Source of the DNA: Euperipatoides rowelli
Lineage: Eukaryota > Onychophora > Udeonychophora > Euonychophora > Peripatopsidae
Length of the DNA stretch: 11,197 nucleotides
Direction: 5' to 3' (one strand)
Assembly: GCA_003024985.2 (NCBI GenBank)
Contig: PXIH01S0015922.1
In this document: one piece after another, positions 1 through 7,845 of the stretch
How the letters are laid out: each line of letters opens with the position of its first letter
Position numbering within the stretch: position 1 is the first letter of the stretch
Made by a program: the position numbers and the translations under genes
The notes under the pieces: generated by a model
Databases searched by the model: none
The model's input: the letters and a program-made list of their open reading frames with translations, nothing else
Told to the model about the DNA's origin: nothing

Positions 1-168
1 ATTGCGTAAGATAATGTGAATTAGTAGGGAAAAAGAAACTATGGTACACTTATTTACAACACACAAGCCTAAACCCTTTTTTAACATCATCTTGGTATTT
101 TTTTTTACACTTTTACTTCAGTCTGAAATGAAATGAAGGTAAAAATTAATAGAACAAATAAAAAAATG
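1..168. other. A+T-rich non-coding sequence
   Basis: This stretch holds only A/T runs and scattered stop codons in all frames. I see no gene, repeat or regulatory site that can be supported. Confidence 0.5.
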
Positions 169-216
169 TGTTTCTTATTACCCCACAGCTTTTGAAAAAG
201 GGGGTAATAAGAAACA
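169..216. repeat. Perfect 16-bp inverted repeat, 16-nt loop
   Basis: The left arm TGTTTCTTATTACCCC (169-184) is the exact reverse complement of the right arm at 201-216. The 16-nt loop holds a smaller CTTTT/AAAAG pairing (189-193 with 196-200), so the whole can fold into a two-tier stem. The left arm also reads like a pyrimidine-rich 3' splice site ending in CCCACAG at 188, but no convincing open frame follows. No TA-flanked transposon end was recognised. It may be a foldback-element remnant or chance, although 16 perfect pairs including four G:C at one end is notable. Confidence 0.75.
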
Positions 217-1056
217 GGGTATTTTCCTGAAAAATGGTAATAGCAGAAAACAAAACAAAAATTCCATTTTAAAAGCCGATTTAATCAAGAAAAAAGTCCA
301 TAATTTTTTTTAAAAAAAAATGCATAGGCATGGTCAGGATAAAAAACTATTTTGATAAAAACACTACTTTGGGTCGATAAAGTTTTTGGTAGGATAATTT
401 TGTAACAAGGTCATTTATACCTAAGCTTAAATTACAAATTTTACAGGTTGTAGGGGATAAGTTGAGGTTTCTTATAGAATTTTTTCAGATTTTTAGACCT
501 ATAAACAAAAATAACAAAAAAAATGTATCTTATTACTCCATTCTCCCCTAGGGTTTAGACTCCCATGAAGGGTCAAATATCCTTATCTCCCCTATATAGG
601 CTATAATTGAAAACTACATTTTAATTCTTCGAAAAATCACAAAGCAAAGTGGAATTGTATCACCCATTACATAATTTTACATACCGGTAGCCTACTTATT
701 TTCAAAATTTATGATAATCACCCTTGCCACTTAACTAAGCATGTGCATAACCTTGAGCACTTTTAAAACAGGGCAGTGTTTGAGAATTTTGGTTTGAGTG
801 TGACAAACTTTTATATTTTTTGTGTAACGGGTGTTACACTCTGTAAAGCTAGACAGTAAACAGTTTTTTTTTTTGCAAAACTTATTCGGTTGATTGCATC
901 AAATCAGTACCGTCGCATGGAAAAGCACACAGTCAATTAACTATCATTATGTTTGATATGCTGTTTTACTAGGCTTTAGTGTTATTTCATGGCCCAGCGC
1001 TTTAAAAATAAAAAATGGTTTTAAACAAGCTTTAAAAAATTAAAATATACCAATTT
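217..1056. other. A+T-rich non-coding sequence, no gene seen
   Basis: No open frame of note was found. The stretch contains homopolymer runs and one copy of the window-wide TAGCCTAC motif at 688-695, following a CCGGTA. Nothing else can be supported. Confidence 0.5.
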
Positions 1057-1207
1057 TGTCCCACCCGCAACAGTGGTTTTTGGAAATGAACATTACAATT
1101 TAATGTTTATCACTTTGTCATAGTGATTTTTTGAATTATGTGTTATGTCTAAATTATATACAAAACATGTCTACTAAATAATGTGTATCATTTTTGTTCA
1201 TCCTAGG

Positions 1208-1228
1208 ACTCTGCTACATGAGCAGAGT
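1208..1228. repeat. Short hairpin, 8-bp arms
   Basis: ACTCTGCT (1208-1215) and AGCAGAGT (1221-1228) are perfect reverse complements around a 5-nt loop, ACATG. It lies about 35 bases before the second copy of the 16-nt motif. No function can be assigned. Confidence 0.5.
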
Positions 1229-1605
1229 GGTTATTGTAACGGTTGAAAATATTTTGTAAAATTTGTCCCACCCCGCAACAACATTAGAAGTCACTTACTA
1301 TAATTGGTAATTATAATTATTTCTAATTATAGGATTGGGTATCTATTAGTCCTAAAATAAAACATTTTAATGAATTAAGTTATATTAGGTTGAATTCATG
1401 AGTATTATGAAAATATGTCGATGTCCAAGAAATATGTCCCACCCGCAACATACTGCCACAAGCATTATTAGAAAGAATTGAAAATCATTAATGCTATGGT
1501 ATATCAATGAAAGTAGTGTTATATAATAGATCTTATATTGTTGGTTTACCTGATTAAAAAATATTGTTAAAAAAAAAAAAGTTATTAAATTGTCATATCT
1601 GCAAC

Positions 1606-1645
1606 ATGTCCCACCCACAACATTAATCTGTTGTGGGTGGGACAT
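1606..1645. repeat. Perfect hairpin built from two inverted copies of the 16-nt motif
   Basis: The arms are 1606-1622 and 1629-1645 (17 bp, no mismatch), around a 6-nt loop, TTAATC. Both arms carry the CCCACAACA variant rather than CCCGCAACA, so they match each other better than they match the other copies in the window. Such a stem would be stable as RNA or as a DNA cruciform. It is too short for a typical microRNA precursor. Confidence 0.9.
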
Positions 1646-2624
1646 TTTACTCTAGCCATTGGGGAGCACATTGTATTCATAAATTTGCATCATTGCTATC
1701 AAATTTAAATAGCCTAAATAAATATTGTAGGTAAATAGGCCTAATAAAATAGCCTATATTATGAATATTTACATTTAAATTACATTGTGTGAGCATAACT
1801 TTTTTTTTTGGTTTAAAATACAATTATTGTTGCACAATCAACAGAGCTGTGAAAAAATTAGTTTGGCATAAATTAAACTTTCAATGCAAACAAAAGTGCA
1901 ATAGTTTTGGTGAGAAAGTTGCAGTCATTAGGCCTAAGGATTCTGCTACAGAAATGGAAGGATTTTTTTTTGTAAATGTTTGCTTTCAATGGGTTAACCC
2001 TACAATGGGTGCAAGTAATCTAAAATCTATCAGATACAGACATTTTTCTCCCAGTTGCAGCTTAATTCAGAAACCCCCACCAATGTATGATCTCTTCCTT
2101 TTTAAATAGGTGGAAAAATGTTTATGACAAAGTCCCCAAGATCATGGAGGTCAATTTTGTTCTATTAGATTCATTGTGCCCGTTGATCAGCATTTTTTTT
2201 TTATTTCTGCAAATATTTTTTTCATAAATTTCATAACATTTTTTACATAAGAATGGCCAATGTCATTTAGAAACTTATCACTTAAGTTTTTATAGGTTCT
2301 GTATAAATAATCATCAAGATTTATTACTGTACTGTAAGTAGGCTACTAAACAATATACCCTAGCCTATTGTATATATATTTTTTTGTTAAAAAAACATAG
2401 CATCTTCAGTGAGTAGGTCTATTGGACAGTAGCTTATATGCTTACATAATAAAATATTATTAAATATTTATAAATTATAAAGTTATTAAATACCTTTTTA
2501 TCATAAAAAATAAAAATAATAATTTGAATCCATTAGACTAACTTAATTGAAAAGGATCTCTGTCAGATGTATTGCGTCCAACCATTCATATTTCATATTG
2601 CGCCTGTTGTAGGGTAAATGCAAC
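1646..2624. other. A+T-rich non-coding sequence upstream of the candidate exon
   Basis: A 106-codon frame opens at 1789 on the plus strand but shows no recognisable domain, has poly-T-derived Phe runs and looks accidental. Copies of the TAGGCTA/TAGCCTA motif occur near 1711, 1751, 2339 and 2363. No TATA box or other promoter element can be singled out in such A+T-rich DNA. Confidence 0.5.
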
Positions 2625-2735
2625 ATGACATCAGAAAAGAGAAGGAAATATAGGGCAAAATTAAATTATAATTCTGAGAAAAAAAAGCCATATTTGGCAA
2701 AAGAAAGAGATTGTGAAAGAAGGAGGTACCGGTAA
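2625..2735 (+). CDS. Candidate first coding exon or small ORF of a basic Arg/Lys/Glu-rich protein (36 aa)
   Basis: An ATG in a good invertebrate start context (CAAC before ATG) opens a 36-codon frame ending in TAA at 2733-2735. The peptide is highly basic: residues 4-12 include EKRRKYRAK, and the end carries KERDCERRRYR. The spacing of a KYR-A-L block, an EKK-x-x-YL block and a K-E-R-rich block recalls the N-terminus of uncharacterised animal proteins that begin with short charged repeats; this is from memory and untested. Possible splice donors are the GT at 2726-2727 (after AGGAG) and the weaker GT at 2732-2733. If real, the coding sequence would probably continue in a later exon rather than stop here. 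Nothing matching the rest of such a protein was found nearby. A chance frame in purine-rich DNA is the main alternative. Confidence 0.33.
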   Translation: MTSEKRRKYRAKLNYNSEKKKPYLAKERDCERRRYR

Positions 2736-4359
2736 TGAAAATAATAAAATGTAAGAACAGACTTTTTAAAATAAAGGATGTGACATTTTATCTTTCATGG
2801 ACCTAACAGTACAATGTTTTGTTGGTCAAGCAAGAAAGACATTGGGTCTTAGGTAAAGAGAGAGATTCTGATAAAGGTTCCACCACTTTCATTAGTAGGG
2901 TCAGTGAGTAGAAGCCATTATCAGTTCCCTGTTAGGCATTATCTGTACAGCCTAACTAACTCAGAATTCAGTATGGAATTAAATTGTAATGGTATCCACT
3001 ATAGAATCAAATGATAAAATCATACATTGAGAATTGAATGAGCATTTAAATTTTGTAACAAATTTATAAGTTACCAGTTGATAAAGTCTGAGTACCAGTA
3101 TTCAATTTAGCCTGTACACTATGACAGTTCATTAAACTTATTCTAAAACATTTCACAGCCTTAATCATTTATTTTTATTAAAATTATAAAATATGTGTAA
3201 ATATATCATAATTTTTATATTTGGCAGGCATTTATATTCCCAATATGTTCCAAAAATGAGCATTGTGGGTGGGACATTTTCATGTTCCCTTCTAACTTTA
3301 TTAAATTGTTGCCCAAAAACACACAGAAATATTGTTAGGCAAAATACATTTTCTTAGAGCTGACATATCAGGGTGTATACCAAATGCATTTTAATATTGC
3401 CATCTTAGGACTTTCTATTTTAAATTTTGTCCCACCCGCAACGGTACAGATTTGATGCAATTGACCCTATTGTCTTCCCTTTAAAAGTAAAGGAGTTATG
3501 AAGAGTAGCCTACTCTTCTGGTAATCTGATGCAGGCAAATAATTTGGGTCAGTTGTGTCTAGATATTAAAAATGGTGTGACCAACTTATAGAACAAACTT
3601 GGCCCTAATCAGATGTTGACCAAATAGGCCCTAGTAAAATGAAATGCCTAGAAAATAAATAATTTTCAAAATTGTGAATTTTTGTATAGCCTACTAAATA
3701 TCAAAATTGGGACTTTTAACTAGACATGGAGCATATTTTAAAAACATTTAAAAAATCTTGTTATCGGTATTAAACAACGTTGAGGCTCATTTTAGCATGG
3801 ATTGCCTGTCAATATTTCCAACAAAATACAATTTAGATAGCCTACAGCTTATAGAATAAACCATTTTATAATTCATTTTATAAGGAATCAAAGTAGGAAT
3901 TTATACAATTTGTAATTTGTGGCGGAGTTCTATTGTATTTGCTAATTTTACATTCAGAAAAAGAGTAAAAATAACTTAAGTATCGTATTGCACACCTGTC
4001 TAAAAAAAATTGTCTCTAGAGGCAGATTTAGGCTAATCAAAAAAATAAAACTATTTCTTTGGATATAGGCAACTGGATGGAAAAAAATAGTTGTAGATTA
4101 AGCTTAGATAAAAAATATAAAAAAAAAAACTGCCGAGTTTAGTTGTATTTTATTTACATTTTGTGAAAATGTGGCAATGTGCTAATTTGAGAATTCAAAA
4201 CTAAACATGGGTATATTTGAAAATTCTTGTTGATAAAATTTTACTACAGTATTTAAAGTGCCAGTAGCCTACTTAAATATATAAATTATGTCTACCTACG
4301 GTACTTTCATGATTTGGAATAGCCTACTTAATCCTGCACGTCAAGTTGTTTTTTATATT
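2736..4359. other. A+T-rich non-coding sequence, no gene seen
   Basis: Apart from the two 16-nt motif copies at 3263-3276 and 3428-3442, the stretch holds only short open frames and scattered TAGCCTAC-type motifs (near 3507, 3687, 3839 and 4265, with one more starting around 4320). If 2625-2735 is an exon, this would be intron. No exon, RNA gene or transposon end was recognised. Confidence 0.5.
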
Positions 4360-4386
4360 GATGAAAAAATATATATATTTTTCATC
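4360..4386. repeat. Palindrome with an alternating AT core
   Basis: GATGAAAAA (4360-4368) and TTTTTCATC (4378-4386) are exact reverse complements around ATATATATA, which can itself pair. The structure is a nearly continuous palindrome of 27 bases. Similar AT cores are frequent in this composition, but the GATG/CATC ends make this one more specific. Confidence 0.65.
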
Positions 4387-4662
4387 CTATCCTGGAGCAG
4401 ATCTTAGCCTGCATGAATTTATTCCTAGGCCATTGTTTATTTCAGTCTAAGAAGTAACCTGGTATCCATAATTCAATTGGGACTTGGGGAGTGCACTTTT
4501 TTTTAGTAGGCCTACTTTGTCTCAAGTATTAGAAAATTAAATAGAGAATGAAATATCTTAGACTGAGAAAGTGGCTGAATGACTTTCATTCGCTCTAACA
4601 GCAGTTCACTTATACTCTTTATTGAATAATGCAGTGCATAGGTCCAATCTTCATGATCTGTG

Positions 4663-4791
4663 ATCAAGGACGTCCGCAGGAGGGTGGGAGGTGTAAGGGG
4701 CAGCCCCCCCTCCCCACCTGGAAAAATTGGATCTACCAAAAATGAAGATATTATATTACAAGTATGAATTATCGACTCCCCCCCCACCCCC
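4663..4791. repeat. GC-rich dispersed-repeat fragment with C-runs
   Basis: The G+C content rises abruptly. The stretch contains GGACGTCC (4668-4675, self-complementary), a G-rich GGAGGGTGGGAGG stretch, a C7 run at 4704-4710 and C8-A-C5 at 4778-4791. From memory, GGACGTCC followed by G-rich then C-rich tracts occurs in dispersed repeats of several marine invertebrates; this was not searched. The minus strand carries a 91-codon frame across it (4512-4787) with no recognisable domain, so the frame is probably accidental. The G-rich and C-rich arms could fold back on each other. Confidence 0.45.
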
Positions 4792-5606
4792 TAGATAAAT
4801 TAGACTAACCAAAAATGTAAGTAGGCTACTGTATTTAATATAGGCTAAAGTTGTCCATCTTTAATAATATTGCAAGTAATGAGGTACCGTACGGTATCAA
4901 TTATTGGTTAGGCTATCAAAATGTCCATACAATCAAAAAATATATTCTTTGCCTTTTTTCTTAGCAAAAAATGTCCTTACAACCAAAAAAAAAAAAAAAA
5001 CAGCCTATAATATTTACAATCAAAATAACATTTTTTTCTGCAGACACCCTTGTCTGTAATCCCAATAGAAAATTCATACACAAATATTTATGAAATTGAG
5101 ATGTCCAGAGGTTAGCAATGCACAATAGTATTGTAACCGGACCTGAAATGGTTGAAATAATTTTTGAATAATCAGTTGACAGCACAGAACAAAATGACAA
5201 AAGTTTTTTTACTTTTACTCAGGTTTGAAATTTAGTAAAATGTAGGCCTAGGTGGCTTACCTGGCCACATAATATGTTAAATTGCTAAGTCACACACATA
5301 CAAAAACAAAAATTATATGTAGGCTACAGTATTTGAAATAATGTGTAGCCTTTAATGTTATAATTTAAAAACTTTCACATAAAACAACTACGATATGGAA
5401 AAGAGCATCATATTTTATTTTAAATATGAAAGCATCAATTGTCTTGGTTCAAATCAAACTAATTTATTCATTATTTTTTTTATTGGGAGAAAAAAAAGTT
5501 TGTCAAAAATATATCCTAAATTTCCCGCCTCTACTGCTTTGGCGCTAGTGATGGTAGGTGTGTCATTGTCTTCTAATAGCATATGATTTAGCCTACCATT
5601 TTCTGC
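4792..5606. other. A+T-rich non-coding sequence leading into the transposon remnant
   Basis: This stretch includes the 12-bp palindrome at 4885-4896, an A-run of about 17 near 4985, and GTAGGCTAC-type motifs near 4821 and 5320. Short open frames on both strands show no domain. Part of 5510-5606 is less A+T-rich and probably belongs to the 5' untranslated or terminal region of the transposon, but no left terminal inverted repeat matching the right one was found. Confidence 0.45.
4885..4896. repeat. 12-bp perfect palindrome TACCGTACGGTA
   Basis: The sequence equals its own reverse complement and carries two CpG dinucleotides in CpG-poor DNA. Relatives such as TACCGGTA occur around 682, 2727 and 9504. 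It could be a regulatory half-site pair or one member of the dispersed short-motif family. Confidence 0.6.
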
Positions 5607-5922
5607 ATGTCTTGGACGGGTGTGCCCCATACTTTCGTTGTTGAAACATTTATCGGAAACAATAAATCTGTGATCGCTATGCAGAGAGCTTTCTGCGTCC
5701 ACTTTGCTATCGGTCGGAATGTTGCTGTGCCACGTTCTATGGAGCATTTGAAGGCTGAGGTTTACAAATATCGACCAGGAAACATTAATGAACTGAAGGT
5801 TGATAAATATACACCTAGAAATTTCAGCAATAACTCCGAAGATCACCCACCTAGTGATGCAAAACTTCAGAAATAGACTGTGTGAATTGCGAGTGAAGAC
5901 CACTATTTATCAGAAACAATAA
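5607..5922 (+). pseudogene. Transposase remnant, copy 1: N-terminus fused to C-terminus, frameshifted
   Basis: The ATG at 5607 starts an 89-codon frame. Residues 10-42 match the N-terminal DNA-binding region of Tc1/mariner-like transposases of the DUF4817 type: F-V-V-E-T-F, then K-S-V-I-A-x-Q-R-A-F, then R-N-x-x-V-P. Residues 46-64 (EHLKAEVYKYRPGNINELK) match the segment that normally lies just after the last catalytic residue, so about two thirds of the protein is missing between roughly 5733 and 5747. After ELK the reading frame is broken. The native tail is in the next frame, from GAA at 5818, reading EISAITPKITHLVMQNFRNRL and ending at TAA 5920-5922. It cannot be catalytically active. A bare DNA-binding peptide is conceivable but not supported. 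Confidence 0.75.
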
Positions 5923-6173
5923 ATCTGGGATCGCTAAGCAGAGAGCTTTCTGCATCCACTTTGCTATCGATCGGAATGTTGCTGTGCCACATTCTATGGA
6001 GCATTTGAAGGCTGAGGTTTACAAACATCGACCAGGAAATATTAATGAACTGGAGGAATGGAGGATATACAGTACACCTAGAAATTTTAGCAATAACACC
6101 AAAGATCACCCATCAAGTGATGCAAAACTTCAGAAATAGACTAAATGTGTGAATCACGAGTGAAGACCACTAT
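5650..6173 (+). repeat. Tandem duplication, units of 257 and 267 bp
   Basis: Unit 1 (5650-5906) and unit 2 (5907-6173) both start TTATC(G/A)GAAACAATAAA and end GAAGACCACTAT. By eye they differ at about twenty positions plus two length differences: 6 bp after the GAACTG codons and 4 bp after the AGACT near the tail. Several substitutions are CG to CA in unit 2, for example TGCGTCC to TGCATCC and CACGTTC to CACATTC. Sequence after unit 2 (ATCAGGACATTAG) still looks like original element rather than a third copy. Confidence 0.9.
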
Positions 6174-6200
6174 CAGGACATTAGATTTAAGGCTAATTGA
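5907..6200 (+). pseudogene. Transposase remnant, copy 2, with the native C-terminal end
   Basis: This second copy lacks the start codon region and begins at the codons for F-I-R-N-N-K-S (from 5907). It shares with copy 1 the same fusion of N-terminal block (AKQRAFCIHFAIDRNVAVP) to C-terminal block (HLKAEVYKHRPGNINEL). The tail frame runs from GAA at 6081 (EILAITPKITHQVMQNFRNRL), meets an in-frame TGA at 6150-6152, then reads on as DHYQDIRFKAN to a stop at 6198-6200. That end looks like the usual transposase C-terminus, so copy 2 keeps the original 3' flank and copy 1 does not. A TGA upstream of the fragment precludes translation from its own start. Confidence 0.7.
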
Positions 6201-6272
6201 AAACTAAATGGCAAATTATTTTTTAGAATTTGTATTAGCCTACCATGTCTTTTTTTTTTGTTAGGCTTTAAA

Positions 6273-6303
6273 ATACAGGAGGTATTTTTGCCTCACCCTG
6301 TAT
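6273..6303 (-). repeat. Probable right terminal inverted repeat of the transposon
   Basis: Read on the minus strand, the end is TA-CAGGGTGAGGCAAAAA, the form typical of Tc1/mariner-superfamily ends next to a TA target. It lies about 100 bp past the transposase stop codon at 6198-6200, a normal distance. ATACAGG at 6273-6279 also pairs with CCTGTAT at 6297-6303, giving a small terminal hairpin. No matching left end was seen, which lowers confidence. Confidence 0.5.
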
Positions 6304-7310
6304 ACTAAAATAAATTGTAAACCATACTCAATTAAAAATAGAAATTTATTAACTGGATTCCCTTCAACTCAAATATCTACTTTTCCTTTTTATTCCGTTA
6401 AAATATGGTTTGTCACAGAGAGACTTTTTTAAAATTAGAATGAATAACAATAGGTCTATCTAAGTTGGTGACATCCCGATAACAAAAAAAATTGTCAGCT
6501 TTTTCGACAAAATATTTTTAACTTGCCAGTTTTCAGAAAATGAGGGAGAGAATGTTAAGTCACAACACTCCAACCGCCCACCCTCCCCCTTACCACTTTT
6601 TTTTTAACGATGCTAATGATGGTTACAAATAATTCTTATTAGGCTATTTGAATATTATTTTTTGTTTTTTTTTAGATACGGTATTAAATGACAATATGAT
6701 GTCATTTTTTTTAAATGACTTTATGACCAGGCTATTTGATGGCAATTTTTTTTATGTTTAAAGGGGAAAGAATGAATATATTGAATCAAATTATGTTTTA
6801 CAATTCAAAATGTATTCATGCAGTAGCCTACTTTAAAACTCAATATCCTATTGTGTAAAAAAGAAAAGAATTACAAAAATTTTCAAGTGCCAATCAATAG
6901 GAACACAAAATATTGCCCTCTGTCCAATTCCAGGAGTGAGAAAAATTATTTCCACTCGATACTTAGGTCAATATACGGTAGAGGTCTAGTAGCTTAATAC
7001 TAAAGATATACCTTTAGAACTAATACGGCAGATTAGGTTGCAGATCCATGCAGCAGCCTAAAGTGAACATTGCCGTAAAGCGAAACACAGTAGGCTACCT
7101 CTAGAATCCTTAAAAACACATAATTTACAAAATATATAAGCCTGGCTGAACATATTAAATGTGCAGTAGCGCTAGATTTGTAAAAATTGGTCTTATAAAT
7201 AATAAATTACTTGTAGGCCTATATACTCCTATAATAAAAATGAAATAATATTTACACCGAAAAAAAATGAAAATAATGTAACGCACAGGTTGAATTCCAC
7301 CAATTTTTTA
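6304..7310. other. A+T-rich non-coding sequence, no gene seen
   Basis: This stretch is dominated by A and T runs with one short C-rich patch near 6570-6595. A phrase GCCGTAAAGCGAAAC near 7072 has two CpGs and may be a scrap of a dispersed repeat. No open frame, RNA gene or element boundary was recognised. Confidence 0.45.
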
Positions 7311-7390
7311 AATAGCCAGGTCGGGCTATTGCCATATGAAATTTGGTAGCCCACTGAACATTTTGGTAGCCCGACTAACGGGATGTCTGG
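7311..7390. repeat. Dispersed-repeat fragment with GGTAGCCC units
   Basis: GGTAGCCC occurs at 7345-7352 and again at 7365-7372. GTCGGGCTA (7320-7328) is the exact reverse complement of TAGCCCGAC (7367-7375), and AATAGCC (7311-7317) pairs with GGCTATT (7324-7330). A related phrase occurs at 8163-8187 in the opposite sense. The high G+C and internal foldback suggest a scrap of a repetitive element rather than a gene. I could not name the family. Confidence 0.5.
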
Positions 7391-7845
7391 GAATTTAATT
7401 TAAACAGCAGCCAAACTTTAAAATTTAATCAAATTTTCTTACTTGCCTCCAGTGAAAGAAATATCAATACCAGTAGGTTAAATTATTAGAATTTAAAGAC
7501 ATAAGAAAAATAATTTAATTTCTTAATTAGGCTAATTTGGTACCTTACTGTAATTTAAATATGTTAATGATTAGCAACAGTGGCAGTAGCGATATTTCTA
7601 GCTTGTTGGGCTAACACAATATTTTCTCAAAAAAATAAAAGAGGGACCAACAACAAAGGAAACAAGCTTTTATGGAAACAAAATAAGCTTTAAACAACAT
7701 ACAGCCTAGTGAATTTTTAAAATATATTTTTAATAAATTATGAGATGGCTCTTCGGTGGTGTGTAAAAATTTAAATCAATGTCAACACGCAGAAACTTAT
7801 TCTAGTTAAGTAGCTTATATTGTTATATATTATTAAAAATATATA
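7391..7845. other. A+T-rich non-coding sequence, no gene seen
   Basis: No domain-bearing frame was found. The stretch 7566-7620 is slightly richer in G+C and may continue the neighbouring dispersed repeat, but no boundary is visible. Confidence 0.4.

Larger units (their letters stand above)
1057..3442. repeat. Field of seven copies of a 16-nt motif, TGTCCCACCCGCAACA
   Basis: Plus-orientation copies lie at 1057-1072 (exact), 1264-1280 (one extra C), 1435-1450 (exact), 1607-1622 (G to A, giving CCCACAACA) and 3428-3442 (ends CAACGG). Minus-orientation copies lie at 1629-1644 and 3263-3276. The flanks of the copies do not align beyond a tendency to a T-rich 5' side, so this is not an ordinary tandem satellite. 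The first four plus copies are spaced about 207, 171 and 172 bp apart. The motif is much richer in G+C than its surroundings. The CCCACCC core resembles binding sites of KLF/Sp-type zinc-finger proteins, which is only a resemblance. No further clear copy was found elsewhere in the window. Confidence 0.85.
5607..6302 (+). mobile_element. Decayed, internally deleted Tc1/mariner-superfamily transposon
   Basis: The element keeps the start of a transposase, its end, and a probable right terminal inverted repeat (6283-6300, reading CAGGGTGAGGCAAAA on the minus strand) followed by TA at 6301-6302. The transposase core carrying the DDE/D catalytic residues is absent. The fused remnant then exists twice in tandem (5650-5906 and 5907-6173). 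The protein resembles invertebrate transposases with an N-terminal DUF4817-like helix-turn-helix. That assignment rests on the N-terminal block VVETFIGNNKSVIAMQRAF and the C-terminal block HLKAEVYKYRPGNINELK. The left end was not found, so the true start of the element is unknown and may lie upstream of 5607. Confidence 0.75.

Noticed and set aside
171-188. 3' splice site TTTCTTATTACCCCACAG
   Set aside because: It is a good consensus match, but the following frame closes within about 15 codons and the sequence is explained by the inverted repeat arm.
1057-1644. CRISPR-like array (regular 16-nt repeats)
   Set aside because: There are copies in both orientations, spacers of 170-200 bp, and the DNA is clearly animal-like with no cas genes. 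It does not fit a CRISPR array.
1385-1645. 86-codon minus-strand frame
   Set aside because: It starts inside the motif hairpin and reads through A/T repeats. The apparent cysteine-rich ends are just the repeated motif translated.
1606-1645. MicroRNA precursor
   Set aside because: The stem is only 17 bp with a 6-nt loop, too short for a usual precursor, and perfect pairing without mismatches is atypical.
1789-2109. 106-codon plus-strand frame as a gene
   Set aside because: It has no recognisable domain, contains Phe runs from poly-T, shows no coding-like composition and is consistent with chance.
5454-5903. 149-codon minus-strand frame, the longest in the window
   Set aside because: It is the antisense of transposase copy 1. 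The plus strand carries the recognisable transposase blocks, so this frame is a shadow. The 5903-6109 minus frame is the same effect on copy 2.
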